DNA from: Cylicocyclus nassatus | Taxonomy: Eukaryota > Nematoda > Chromadorea > Rhabditida > Strongylidae | DNA: 64,000 bases | Reading direction: 5' to 3' | Assembly: GCA_958299035.1 (NCBI GenBank) | Contig: CATQJL010000112.1 | Span: 83,842,636-83,906,635, forward strand | Part shown: piece by piece, positions 33,450 through 45,217 of the stretch | Position numbering within the stretch: position 1 is the stretch's first letter | Layout: each line of letters opens with the position of its first letter | Program-made: the position numbers and the translations under genes | The notes under the pieces: generated by a model | Seen by the model: the letters and a program-made list of their open reading frames with translations, nothing else | Database searches by the model: none | What the model was told of the DNA's origin: nothing

Positions 33450-34183
33450 ATTGAATAAAGCGTGCTATAATCTTGGTGATCGGCTCAAGTAAACGTATAC
33501 AAAGATCGAATTTCTATTCGATTCGGACCCAAGTATACTAGAAACCGAGAAAATAAAAAGATTTTCAAGCTTTCAAAAAAGCGGTGCTGCGCTGCTTTTA
33601 CACAGATAAATGTATACTGCAGCCATTCATAAGGTACAGTTGCAAATTTCCAACCTTCTATAAGCTCTAGTTGCCAAGAAATATTGATTTCAACATAAAA
33701 CATCTTAGCAAAAACAGCTAATTTTGGTATTTTTTAAGAACTGGCAATTCCAGGTAGCTGAAAAATTAGCGATATATTACTGAATTTAATTATCTCTATA
33801 GTATACATTTACCTGAATGAATACAGTGCAGGCAGCATCGCTCTTTTGGGAGCTTAAAAATTCTAGTTTCCTCGGTTTTCAGCACAGAAACAAGAGCAGC
33901 AACGGCGCACATGAATGTGTTGTGTGAGTGTATATGTGTGAGCGAGTTTGAGAGCTGGTCAGTTTTTGGTTTTAGGCATCCAAAAGTTCTCAGATTTTCG
34001 CTTTTAACTCGTGATGTATTGAAGCTGATATGAACTTTTACAAGCCATCTTATAGAGATTGCTTTGCTCTATCGAAAGGTACCCTCCTTCTCAATCAGAA
34101 TTGAAAAGTAGTGACTTATTGTGGTAAAGTCAAAATTGAAAAAACTTATGAAACAACCTAATATTTTGGACATTCCGTATTTA

Positions 34184-34640
34184 TTAGGCTGTCCCAAAGT
34201 GAACTCCTTTTTCAAATTCAAGCTATTTTGTTTTTTCAGCGGACTTAGGGTGTCGCTCGATAAAGAGGAATGGGCTCTACAAAATGATCACCAAAAATTC
34301 GTTAAGTTCATAATTTAGGGTGGTCTTCAGGGCCAATTCTAAAATTTTACCATCTCAAAAACGTTTGCCAAAAAAACTCACGGACCTCCAACTTGCGCAT
34401 TATATACACAAGGTAGTACTCAGATATGCCTTCACTGGATCTTTTGCGTCCATAAGAAGCGAAAAAAAAGAAGACCGAAAATAGCAAACTCCGTCCCTGC
34501 CCCTCCCACATATGTCTTTTTATACTACAAGCCTTAACGTGACTTTAAGGATTTACCTCGGTATGCGCCCCTGGTGATCGAGGAATAAAGCCAAGTTCAA
34601 CATTAGATAAAAAGAGAAAGGAAAAAGAGAAAGGCCGTAA
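34184..34640. mobile_element. Half copy of a mariner-like MITE
   Basis: After TA comes TTAGGCTGTCCCAAAGTGAA, then the interior blocks of 7092-7873 and 8986-9771 (GGCTCTACAAAATGATCACC, CGGACCTCCAACTTG, CTCCCACATATGTC). No right terminus was found. Confidence 0.65.
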
Positions 34641-35224
34641 AGAGAAAGGTTTTCTCTTTCAAATAGAATAGAAATTAAGAAATTTCACCAAGAAGGAAGG
34701 AAGTTATGGTTTTTTAAAAATCTGGCGAACGAACTTTGTGACCCACCTAATTAAGATATAAGTCACTTTCGCACTTCTATGACTGGAATCGTCAGTTAAG
34801 AAAAAGAAATTGTAAGAGAGGAGTTATATTTCTTGGATTGAAAAATTCTTGGATTACTACATGCTTGAACTCCACCTGTTTGTGAAGGCTAGAATGTCTA
34901 AAAAAAAGTCGCAAGATTTGTTAAATCAAAAAAGAAACTGTTAAAAGACAAAATGACACTGGCGGTACGTGAATTCTCGCGCCGGAGGGTACAGTTTTGC
35001 ACGTCCTCAGAAAAAATGTCCCGGAGCGTTTTCGAGATCTTTGCAAATTTATGACCATGATAAAAAGATGGTGGTCGCCAGATATTCTCATCCAAAGCTA
35101 ACAAAGCTCTTTTGGCAATTTGCGCGAAACAGATCGGTAGCGAAAGATTTGCAAGCATGATTGGGAGAACAGCATGAAGTCATGGAAACGCAGTGCGAGG
35201 ACGATTCTACTAAACACAACAACT
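34641..35224. other. Intergenic, nothing recognised
   Basis: A purine-rich AGAGAAAGG stretch and short frames only. No gene support. Confidence 0.4.
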
Positions 35225-35489
35225 CAGATTATCGCCGGGTCAGGCGGTCCGCAAACTCGTGCTTTTCTGCAAGCGGTCAGCAGAATTTTGGGACAAACCT
35301 TCAGCAGTTTTTAGCAGTTTCGGGCGTACGTCGAGAAAAGGTGAGACTCTATGTGGCAGAGGTGGCATCGATGGTTTGATTACCCAAATCTGGGGTACTT
35401 TCAATGGAAGGTACCCTGGACAGTGCGGACCGTGCGGCCCCCAACAACCTTGCATATTCTCGCGGAAAGTTCGCGGAATGCGGCCACTG
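35225..35489. repeat. Truncated CTCAGATAATCGCC-family unit
   Basis: It shares AGGCGGTCCGCAAACTCG, CGGTCAGCAGAATTTTGGG, TCGGGCGTACGTCGAG and TTGCATATTCTCGCGGAAAG with the next unit, which it abuts. The opposite terminus is missing. Confidence 0.7.
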
Positions 35490-36077
35490 CTCAGATAATC
35501 GCCGGAGGCAGGCGGTCCGCAAACTCGCGCTTTTCTGCAGGCGGTCAGCAGAATTTTGGGGCATGACCAAACCTTCAGCGGGCGGCACTTCCTTTACGGT
35601 CGCATATTCTGCCAGCGGGCAGCAATACAGCATTTTTTGCAAGCGCTCGGCAAATAATTTCCTTCAGCGAGCGCTGGCCAAACTTTCAGCAAGCGCTCGG
35701 ACTCTTTTTAGGCATTTTCGGGCGTACGTCGAGCGCAGGTAAGACTCTGTATGGCAGAGGTGTCACCGTTGGTTTCATTACTCAAGTTTGAGGTACTTTC
35801 TCTCAGCGGAAAGTACCTGGGGGTTGCGCGGTCCTCCACAAAGGACCGTGCGGCCCTCGAAATTTTTGCATATTCTCGCGGAAAGTCCGCGAGAACGCGG
35901 CCACTGCGCAGCAGCTAATCCATAGAGAAACCGCGATTGTTCTTCAAGCATTCGTCTTCAATTTTGCCAACTTTCTTCCAAATTTCTGCAAACGGGCCAC
36001 AAAAAATCAACGAACTATTTTTCCGGTACCCGCTTGCTCAAAATTCGCATGGCTGCCTGCCCCGGCGATTATCTGAG
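35490..36077. mobile_element. GC-rich inverted-repeat element, copy 1
   Basis: The ends CTCAGATAATCGCCGG(A)GGCAGGC and GCCTGCCCCGGCGATTATCTGAG (shown here as a description, each 22-24 nt) are inverted. The interior contains tandem-like CGCTCGGC and AGCAAGCGCTCGG variants. No protein was recognised, and no clear target duplication was seen. Confidence 0.75.
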
Positions 36078-37886
36078 AAGAGGCCTATTGGATTTTGAAA
36101 CGTGGCTAGTATCCGATGAAGGTGGCCGCAGATAAAGGGAGCGTATATGTGCAGTTGCTAGGTATGTTGATGAGTTTGCGGCTATTGCTGCACGAAACCC
36201 CAACAGGATTTTCTCAAATTCTTGTTTCTGTCAAACGCTTTTCTGCCATCAAATTTTGGCTTTCAATCGCCTGCGTAAACGATATTCGTTGCCGATGCGG
36301 CCTTCACGATCTGGCAGAACCTTATAGTTGATGAAGTTGGTGTGCTTGCAGACGTCACAAGTTAAATCGTCCGCTTTCGCCAGAGACTAACCAACGAGCC
36401 CATGTTCTAAGCAATAGCAATTTTTTGATGCTTCAGCTTTGGGTGAAAGCCGTGAGAAAAGCGATGGGGAGAGAAAGTTGGAATGAGAGGGTGCGCACGA
36501 TATTCTTACAGAAAGCTGGAAGCGCTTTGAGACCACGGTTTTCATCGCTCGCTAGCAGTCAGCTTTCACACGGCCTGAATCATTACTTACGAAATCATTA
36601 CAGAGCGTCAGCCGTCTGAATTTATGTTCTCATTTTGTTCCGTTTGAACTTTTTGTTCAAAAAAAAGGGAAGGGGAGGCGCTATTTCAGTGGTAGAATTC
36701 ATCAAGAGCCCAGTAGATTTCGGAATTCACTGGGTTTACTCCGTAGGTTGTGGGTTCTCGAACTCACTGGGTAAGATTGGTATTCACAAGTGCTCCGCTG
36801 GGTTCGTTAGCCCATGACGTCAGCAACATGCCTCTCTAATCTGTGTACTATTTTCTCATTTCTCGACACGCACAAATTGCGTTAACCTAAAGGCGTCACC
36901 ACGCTTGACACACTTTTCAAAGTTCTCTTTGACCTCGTAAGAAAGATATTAGCCACATTTTTTTGCCGACGCTGACATTTAGAATCTGCGTAGTTTGATT
37001 CAATTGTCATAATGCCAAATATAGCTAGAATTCATTCTATGGGTGCTTTTGCTGTGAATGAGAAATAAAGTTGTGCCTTTTTCAAACTCCTACTTTCAAA
37101 CGAAATTTCATCATCAGCGAAAGGTGCATATCCGCAGAAAGCGCTCAAATCCTTTTGTCTATTTGTATTTTTTGTACAATGACGTCCTAATGGTAAGGGG
37201 AGTACGTTTTTGTTAGGTTACATAATTACCTTGATTACTACTTGTTCTCTTTCTAATGATTTTTACTCCACGTCAAGGAGCAAAAGAGTTCATTTTTTTG
37301 AAGTGCTTGCCTGCTGACTTGACCGGAATGGGGGCGAAAACTTTTCTATTAATTTGCGGAATAAACGAACATATACAACACACACACATATAGAAAACCA
37401 AATACATGAACACGAACGCAGGCAGACCTCTGCTTGCTATACGAGTCTCCCTTTGTAGCAGCAGCTGTATCAGAAATGTAAGGTAGTATGAGCAAATCGA
37501 CAGGTGTATAGACTCTTTACAGCTTGACGCAAAAAATTTTTGATAAAAAACTTGTTTGCAGCTTTTCAGAGACTGCCAAATCGTGACCGACACTTAGTTC
37601 GCTAGTTAACATCTCGATGGGATATCTTATCAAAATTTATCCAACAAAATCAGTTATGAAGATTATGGAAAGTGTTCCAATGTATTATATATGTGTTGCT
37701 AGTAGTAACCATCTCTGCTTATAAGTCCACATAAGTAAGCAAAGGGACTGGATTCGCATGTAATCCACTGAGAAATTTGCGCTATGCTTGGGTTCGATAA
37801 CCCAGCGCTCAGTGGGCATCGGAATTCACGAGAACTGGATAACTTGCTTTTTGAATGCCGGTATGCTTGACTTTTGGGTTTGCTAA
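36078..37886. other. Non-coding stretch with short repeated motif
   Basis: No gene was recognised. A small fold-back lies near 36445-36560 (AAAGCCGTGAGAAAAGCGAT versus CACGGTTTTCATCGCT). The motif ACTCACTGGGT or TTCACTGGGT recurs at about 36727, 36762, 38530 and 38622. Confidence 0.4.
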
Positions 37887-38474
37887 CTCAGATAATCGCC
37901 GGGGGCAGGCGACCATGCGAAATTTGAGCAAGCGGGCACCGGAAAAATAGTTCGCCGATTTTTTGCGGTGCGCTTGCGGAAATTTGGAATAATTTTGGCC
38001 ATTTTATAGACGAAATCTTGGAGAATTATCGCGGCCTTTCTATGGATAAGTTGCGGCCCAGTGGCCGCATTCTCGCGGACTTTCCGCGAGAATATACAAA
38101 TTTATTGGGGGCCGCGCAGTCTTTTATAAAGGACCGCACAGGCCGTAGGTGACTTTCGCTCAAAGAAAATACCTCAAACTTGAGTAATTAAACCATCGAA
38201 GAACCTCTGCCACATAGAGTCTCATCCTTTCTCGGCGTACGCCCGAAACTGCTCAAAAAGAGTCCGAGCGCCTGCTGAAAGTTTGACCAGCGCTCGCTGA
38301 AAGAGATTATTCGCCGAGCGCTTGCAGAAAATGTTGTATTGCTGCCCGCTGGCAGAAAGTGCGACCGTAAAGGAAGTGCCGCCCGCTGAAGGTTTTGCCA
38401 CGCTCCAAAATTCTGCTGACCGCCTGCAGAAAAGCGCGAGTTTGCGGTCCGCCTGCCCCCGGTGATTATCTGAG
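37887..38474. mobile_element. GC-rich inverted-repeat element, copy 2 (inverted)
   Basis: Almost the whole of 35490-36077 recurs here in reverse orientation, from CTCAGATAATCGCCGGGGGC to GCCCCCGGTGATTATCTGAG. Length is the same within a few bases. Together the two copies bracket about 1.8 kb. Confidence 0.8.
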
Positions 38475-38874
38475 AATCCGATTCGTTTGTGACGGTTTGT
38501 TGAATGCCGGTTGAGTGGCTCTTGGGTTTGGAACTCACTGGGTAGGCTCACCGCTGGGTTCCGGAACCCCTCTCTTCGTAAATAGGGATCTCGTGGGTTA
38601 AGTCTGCTTAATGGATTCCGAAACTCACTGGGTTCATTGATGAATACGGCCACAGATTCGGATAAGGCTAAAAGTTTGTAGATAGGGGCTGTTGTCATCC
38701 TTATCGCGAAAATCATATTTCTTGCATAGTAGGACTTTATTGAGGGCTCGCTGATGCTTACGGTCAGGGATCAAAATCTCAGACTTAAACTCTGCACAAA
38801 GGTATTATGTGACATGCTGATAACTTTTTCCGCACGAAAACGTCTCCTTGTAAGTTTTTGTGTTATTCGGCACG

Positions 38875-39068
38875 CTGACATGTAGATCATATCAAATTCA
38901 CAAGGTAGTGCTTTTCTTGGGTTACCATGGGCTTACGCTGGTTGGGTCAAATTTTTACTAGGCCAAGCCTTGTGCAAATTCCTTGAATCTGCTCCAACCA
39001 GCGTAAGATCATGGTAACCCAAGAAAATGGCGCTACCTTATGAATTTGATATGATCTACATGTTCAGT
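38875..39068. mobile_element. Short palindromic MITE, about 195 bp
   Basis: CATGTAGATCATATCAAATT on the left pairs with AATTTGATATGATCTACATG on the right. The arms extend about 75 bp through TTTTCTTGGGTTACCATG and CTTACGCTGGTTGG, leaving a roughly 45-bp loop. Confidence 0.85.
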
Positions 39069-39149
39069 GTCCTGAATCACAGCTCTAGACCAGATTCCAG
39101 CGAAATTTAGGACTACGAACTCCCTACCAAACACTAAGGAGAATTCCGA

Positions 39150-39345
39150 AAATTTTTTCGAGTATTCGAGTATCGAATCATATTCGAAAATTAAAAAATT
39201 CGAATTTTCGACTGTCGAATATTCAAGAATGATTAATTTCGAAAATTCGACTGTCGAATATTATTCGAAATCTCATACTTGGATATTCGAGTTCTGAATC
39301 TTTTGCATTCGAACTCGAATGATCAAATAGTTACTCGATTCGGTC
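39150..39345. repeat. ATTCGAATA-type satellite, block 3
   Basis: Degenerate TTCGAATATTATTCGAAA and GAGTATCGAATCATATTCGA units, ending about 290 bp upstream of RING gene A. Confidence 0.8.
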
Positions 39346-39634
39346 CAAAAATTACCGTGCTTTACCGTAAGCATACAGGGAGAAGTTTCGTGCGGAAAAG
39401 TGTTGTATTCGTAATCATCATTTCTAATAACCCCTTTGTGCAGAGTTTCGGCAAGATTTGAGATTTTGAATTTTCAACCCGTAAACTATGTCTATTGTAA
39501 CCCTTCAAAAAAGTCTTTATCATGCGAAACGACTATCATTGTGACCAGCGCCAAATAACCCCTTTGTACAAAGTTTTGACAAAATACGAGATCTTTCATT
39601 TTTGGGTTGCGTATTCTGAAATTGCAGCGAGGAG

Positions 39635-42600
39635 ATGTTAGTTCGTTGCAAATGCACAATCTGTGCGGAGGAATTCGCTAGGACCGATATGACAGCCTTG
39701 CTTTGTGGGCATGTTTTCCATGCCAAGTGCATTCAAAGTTGGTTCGAGAAGGTAAAAATGTCTGATCACCCCTCCCTTTTCTAAACATTTTCTAATTTCA
39801 GCGCACGACTACACCCACTTGTCCATGTTGTGGAACTTCCACCGACAAAAATTTGATAGTACGTCGCCTCTTCTTTAATGCTTGCGATGATCAAGACGAC
39901 GATGGACTTATGGAAATTTTCGAGAAGACAAAGTTTGCTCTCTTACGTGCTAAGGAGGAAATACAAGAACTCAAGAACGATAAGAAAGAAGTGGATGACA
40001 AGGTATGAGCAAGTCAGCTTAAGTCAAGATAGCGCGTAAGTGTGGACGCTATCAGCGTCTTCCTGATCAGGGCCCTCTTTTTCGTACTTCTTATTATCTG
40101 CTGCCGCACGCACAAGACGGAGTTACTGCACGCATTATCTATGTGCTCTAGACTCATCGCACGCAAGGATCGGACGTAACGGCGTCCCTTGCGTTTGGTA
40201 ACTATTCTAGAGCTCATCTAACATTTTTTCAACTTTTCCACTTCATCGAATTTTAGCTCGCACTAGAACGCGGAAAAGTTTCATCATTAGAGGCTCAGAA
40301 TTCTAGCCAAAATGGGTTAGTCCAACTTATCCTGGATTCACACATAGTAAAGGCAGTGTACTTGCAGGAAGTTGAATGAAGCAAAGAATACACAGGAGGA
40401 ACTTTTAGAATTAATCCGTAGACGCGGGGAAGAACTGAAGGATCGTGAGGAATACGAGAGCGATCTTAGATCGTGTATTCAGGTTTGCAGCACATTGAAT
40501 TTCAAGCAGTGTATCATATTTTTCAGATTATGGAAGAACAACTGAGGTACTCAAAGAAAAACGAGGACGACTCAAACCTTCTTGTCAAGGTTTGTAATGT
40601 CAAGCTTCAATGGGATATCAAACACTTTCATAGCTAGAGCTCAGATTCATCTAACCATCAAATCCAACTCAAAAAGATCCTTAAGCAATGTGGACAGATT
40701 TAATAAGCGTGTTGTACAACCCTTGCGGTGGAATTTCAACGAAGTATGCGATCTTGACCTTTTGGGCATCAGAGTACGTTTTTCCGTAGCCTCGTAACTC
40801 GGCGATTTTTGTACACTGGAGCCTAAAGCCCTGGCCATACCGCCAAAAAGAATCACCGTGATGCGATTTGTGCAATAGGGCAATGTTCATACGTCCTATT
40901 CATGCCTGCAAATCATGCATACCGGTCGTGCTAGCTGTCCGGCGCGACGGATCGCTGGCCGTGTTTTCCTCGGCCATACCTATAACAGCGATATCGCCGC
41001 AATTTGGCCGAAATCTTGCGATATCGCGTCGCTAGTTTGAAATCAGCGACGGGCGATAACGCTGGAATTGGATCTCTTCTTTAGAAGTTAATGAAATAGT
41101 TCTTTTCTCTTTCAACTTGTTTTGTGGAGGCGTTAAAATGTGATGCAGATTTCCTAATTTGCACTTTTTTGTGATGTAATGCGTGTCCCTTCTAAATCGT
41201 TTCAGTCGAAGTAGATATTTCTCATTGTTCGAAACTTATGATTGAATATCTATATCATCGTAGTATCTAGGTATCTAAAACGTGAAAACATCGTGAAAAC
41301 ATTAGCAACGTATGAAACCGCAGCTACAACTTGAGAAAACTGGCTTTGCATCCTATAGCTAATGAAAGCTGAACGATACGCGAGAAACTAATATGAACTG
41401 TTGGTGTTTAAGATATCGCTGTCGACAAAACGCAAAAAATCTGCAGATGTAGAGAAACCACGTTGACTACTGCTTTTGGACGCCAGAAGAAAAGTAGAAC
41501 GAGTGCTGAGGTGTATGCTTTTACCTTGTCGCTGTACAGGTAGGTATGTCCAGAACAAACGACCAGCATCCGATAGTTGCGACTTCGTCGCACTGATCAT
41601 GAAATTCCCTGGCGAAAGAATCGCGACGATGAAATCGCTGCACGCATGGCAGAGCTTAAGACATGCACCATTCGATGGCACAGTTCCTAGTAACTCTAAT
41701 ATATAAAAGCAAGCAAGCGAGTCTAACAGATACACGAGAAGTGAAGGCGAATTACGCACTTTCGTAAGTCCGTCGCAGTAAAATCACCATATCTCTGCAA
41801 GAAGACCTTGTATTTCTCAAAGACCACGAATTTCGTAAACGACGTGTCCGAAAACCTCTATAAGCGAAGTTTCCTTACAATCCAAGATCATCAGCATTTT
41901 TACCAAAATCTATGGGCGAGTTTAGAGCGTAGTAAGAAAAAAAAGAAATATCCTGAACAACCCGGAAAACTTGCTCGTAGAGGTTATCCGACCTGCTGAT
42001 TACGAAAATCACATCTGCTTAGCAAGACAGCTCCATATTTTAGGGTTATGGTGAATAAAATTTAAAACGACATGATTTTCCAGAATTCACTAGCCCTTCC
42101 TATCTCCTTCTCCTTTGAAGGGACGCCAGTGATTACTTTTTAGCGCTTCATAATCTACAGAGGAACTATTATCAAAAGTTTTTGCTAGAATCTACTAGAA
42201 GCAATGCGCACTGCGTTACACCTTTGCGAAAAGACGTCCGCAGAAAGATTCAAGAATGCTGAAACTGGGAAATCAAGGACATGCTGCATATCGAAGATTT
42301 GCCCTGATGAGCTGGGCACAATGCTTTTTTCGGATTCAGAAGATATTCATTCCGAAGGAAGTTACGACGAGAGAGTTCAAAAACGCGTGACTTTTCCAGA
42401 ATTCACTAACACTTCTATATTTTATGGAAGACAGTTTGCGTCTACTTACGCGCGATAATCTATAAGAACAGTATCACCGAATAGTGCGACAGTGCATTAC
42501 ATCCTTGCGAAAGGAATCTCCACAGATGAATTGAAAAAACTGGAAACGAATATCGGAGGCATCCTGTACGTCAAAAGATTTGCCTTGACGAGATGAACAC

Positions 42601-44477
42601 AATGCTACTTCCTAATTCAGAATATATTTATTCTGAAGGAAGTTATCGCTGCGTATTTTGGACGTTCGCGTGATTCGCAGATCCTGGAATGTCGCAAAAT
42701 TCCCGGTATATCGTAACTTTCGCGAAATTCCCGAAATTCCGCGAGGTTCACGGAATTTTTGCACATTCTGTGAGCGGTATTGTACCTTGAGAGCTGATTT
42801 TTAGAACAATGTTTAAGAGTGAGTTATCCATTACCATACTCCTACGGTATAACTTCTATGTATCACCAGCGAAAATTAATGGCAAAATTGTTATCAGCAC
42901 ACTCAACAATCCAATCAAACAAAAATTTGCGAAATTGAGCAAAAACTTATTGTCTACCGTTCTATCGTACCCTTATATATTGTGGCACTTCCATAAATTA
43001 GATGGTGCGTCTCGCCGAGCTGAATTGAACAGTAACCCCGGATTCAGAATATATCAATATTGAAGCGAGATGTGGAGATGCAACGCGGATTCCGACAGAT
43101 TCCAGTGATATGCGGCGCACTGCGCTGCTGTCCGGCGGACTCCAGCGGAGTGCGGCGCACTCTGCTGCACTTCAGCGCATTCCGGCGACTTTTGACGACT
43201 TACCAGTGCGTCACCTCCGCATCGCGGAGGTTCGCACTGGCTCCCTATCCGTATGCCTTTCTCATGTTCGCATGAAGAATGCTTTGAACCTCACCACGCG
43301 ATGCTGAGCATCACAAATGAATCGTAAACAACTATTCATTCATGAAGCGTCTCCAAGTAAGAACGGTAAATTTGAAAAAAACTTTGTTGCAGGGAAACAA
43401 ATGCGAATTTGAACGGATTACTGAATTTATTTTACTTTGATATTCGTCATAAGGATAATAGTCACCTGGGCTACATTTCAGTGCCAAAAATCTTTTCAGT
43501 TTTTTCAAAAAAAAACCTTGCCAAATCGACTATCTACGTGTTCATCACTTTTTGGCGCTGTTTTCGCAAAGAAGCAAACTTTTTGAGCACTTCTTGGGCT
43601 AGAATTCATGGCGCGCAGAGTTACTTGTCGAACAAATCATAACTTTGCAAAAAGTCGAATTAGCAACTCAGTTTTGCGTGCCAAAAGGCGCGTGGATCCG
43701 TTTGACGCACAAATTTTGAGGGACCCGCTTATCGAACCGGCTCGTCCTTGTACATGGTGGGCCCACACGCTGGCACGGTATGTTATGCAAAATGCAGCCC
43801 GATAACCTAGTTGCAGCTTCCTCTATGAATTTCGTGACAGACAGATTTTCACACAGACACATAGACACACAAAAAACAGACGGCCTTAGCGCGTTATTAT
43901 AGTAGGATTTTCCAGAAATTGGCAGAACAGCAGAGGATTTCAAAGAAAAACGAAAACGACTTAGAAAATCTCATCAAGGTTTATGACACCTTGGGTTTCA
44001 AGCAGTATGTTTTACTATTCAGAGTTTGGAAGAACAATTGAGGACCTTAAAGAAAAACCAGAACGACTCAAAACTTCTTATTAAGGACTCAAATCTTCAT
44101 ATTGAGGTTTGTAGCACACTGAGTTCCAAGCAGTATATTTTATTTTTCAGAATTTGGAAGAACAACTGAGGCTCTCAAAGAAAAACGAGGACGACTCAAA
44201 ACTTCTTGTCAAGGTTTGTAGCATGTCGGATGTCAAGCAGTTTATCTTATTTCTCAGAATCTGGAACAAGAACTGAAGATCTCGAAGAAGAACGAGGACA
44301 CTTTAGAACTTCGTATCAAGGTCAGTAGCCTCTTGGATTTCAGTGGTCATAACATCTTATTTCCAGAATATGGAACAACAACTGAGAACTTCAAATGAAA
44401 ACGAGCACCTTATAGGCAATGTCGGGCAAGACGTGGTTTGTGAAGATTTGTTCTTACACCAGGGATTTAGTGATTGA
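39635..44477 (+). CDS. TRAIP-like RING-H2 protein A with heptad mini-exons
   Basis: Exons 39635-39751, 39802-40002, 40257-40315, 40368-40482, 40527-40589, 43916-43978, 44023-44106, 44151-44213, 44258-44320 and 44367-44477 give about 312 residues. The start is the ATG five residues before the RING. The C3H2C3 RING-H2 has C7, C10, C24, H26, H29, C32, C46 and C49 (CTICAEEF...LLCGHVFHAKCIQSWFE...TCPCC). LIVRRLFFNACDD, as in TRAIP, follows, then coiled coil. TRAIP ligases ubiquitylate the replisome and help unload CMG helicase; a role here is inferred. From exon 5 the internal exons are 63 or 84 nt, phase 0, encoding 21- or 28-residue repeats starting (N/S)LEEQLR. The last exon ends FLHQGFSD. A 3.3-kb intron with repeats splits the array. 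Gene B at 58997 is the paralogue. Confidence 0.85.
40590..43915. other. Long repeat-filled intron of RING gene A
   Basis: It lies between two mini-exons whose usual spacing is 44 nt. It contains GC-rich CGCGAT-type repeats (40940-41050), the direct repeat pair 42190-42660, a GC-rich stretch of GCGGCGCACTC variants (43100-43210) and an RTE-like tail (43720-43905). I found no further mini-exons (no GGAAGAACA). Confidence 0.65.
42190..42660 (+). repeat. Direct repeat pair of about 180 bp
   Basis: 42200-42365 and 42485-42650 share GCG(C/A)ACTGC..TTACACCTTTGCGAAA, GATTTGCC(C/T)TGA, GGGCACAATGCT-type and ATTC(C/T)GAAGGAAGTTA blocks in order, diverged by roughly a fifth by eye. No frame is conserved. 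Confidence 0.65.
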
Positions 44478-44507
44478 GCCATTGCTCACTGCAAAGAAAG
44501 AAAATTA

Positions 44508-44940
44508 ATGCCCTTCCGTATATTGGCCCGCGGCTGGGGTTCGTTAGATACCCAGCCGAGGTGCAAACACTTAGATGGACAAAGCAACGGAGTTGGCGTT
44601 TTCAATACACACTACTTCATAGTTGAAGAGGCAACTATAAGCGTGCGAGCCTTTTTGCATGAAGTGCGGGTGCCAATCACCAAATTAGTGCTTTTATCCT
44701 CCCAAAACTTCAGTGTTAATTTACCATCCTCGGGGGCTTTCGGCCCAAGTGAGCGTTCGAACCGGGATCGAATCGTACCACTGCAAATGCCCAGAAGTGT
44801 TGCGATTTCCATGGTGTAAAGAAGGCAGAGCCGCAGTTGAAGGCATAAATGAAACTCGTGATATTTTTGCACTGCAGGATGCATTCTAACGCTGAACCAC
44901 CGATGTCTGCCTCTTGGGGTGTGCCAGCGCAATGTTGCAA
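44508..44940 (-). repeat. Dispersed repeat, related to 47035-47360
   Basis: It shares CACTACTTCATAGTTGAAGA, TGTTAATTTACCATCCTCGG and AAGTGAGCGTTCGAA with 47035-47360 in the same orientation. The - strand frame (FERSLGPKAPEDGKLTLKF) is partly kept in the other copy, so this may be an old transposon protein, but I do not recognise it. Confidence 0.6.
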
Positions 44941-45217
44941 CACGCTTGCAAGTTTACCTTATTTTTGTCAGTCGACCCTAACTCGACCATTTGAAATGAG
45001 TGTTCGAAAGTGAAAATTTTTTTGAAGATTCAACAAAAAGAAGAAGAATTTCAAATGAAAGAAGGGCTTGAACAGAAAAAGAGAAGTAGAAACTTACATG
45101 GAGAATGTCGCAAGACATCCAGACTGAGAGGAGCCTCTGCATCCGTAGTAGTCTCACACCAGAGATCATCATTGGCTCCGCTCTCTCACAAACCTGATAA
45201 ACCTGATAAACTGCGTA

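Larger units (their letters stand above)
29308..33503 (+). mobile_element. Penelope-like retroelement with inverted partial copy
   Basis: The element carries one full RT + GIY-YIG frame on + (30441-33194). On the left, an inverted copy of its own 3' 1.2 kb (about 29335-30553) mirrors 32305-33500. The arms are nearly identical: the two GIY-YIG translations differ at only three residues that I noticed (L/P, E/K, N/S). Both ends terminate in CTTGGTGATCGGCTCAAGTA-type sequence, inverted. The 13-bp direct repeat GATCGAATTTCTA flanks the element (29295-29307 and 33504-33516). Terminal repeats and inverted partial copies are known for Penelope-like elements. It inserted in a TTCGAA satellite within a mariner-like element. 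Confidence 0.92.
27481..34161. mobile_element. Mariner-like element split by a Penelope-like insertion
   Basis: About 250 bp at 27481-27730 is the inverted copy of 33930-34161. Matches include TGACTTTTACCACAAGTCAC against its inverse, GATAGAGCAAAGCAA and GATGGCTTGCAAGTGTTCA; the right end reads AAACAACCTAA then TA. Removing the Penelope-like element (29308-33503) leaves about 2.5 kb of satellite-like TTCGAA repeat, tandem units and unique sequence. The family matches the left end of 5589-8131. Confidence 0.65.

Noticed and set aside
43060..43307. GC-rich frames of 65-71 codons
   Set aside because: They come from a short GCGGCGCACTC-type repeat, and several frames are open by composition alone.
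44514..44560. Hairpin GGCTGGGGTTC...TACCCAGCC as an RNA gene
   Set aside because: A single short stem in repeat sequence, without further structure or conservation in the second repeat copy.
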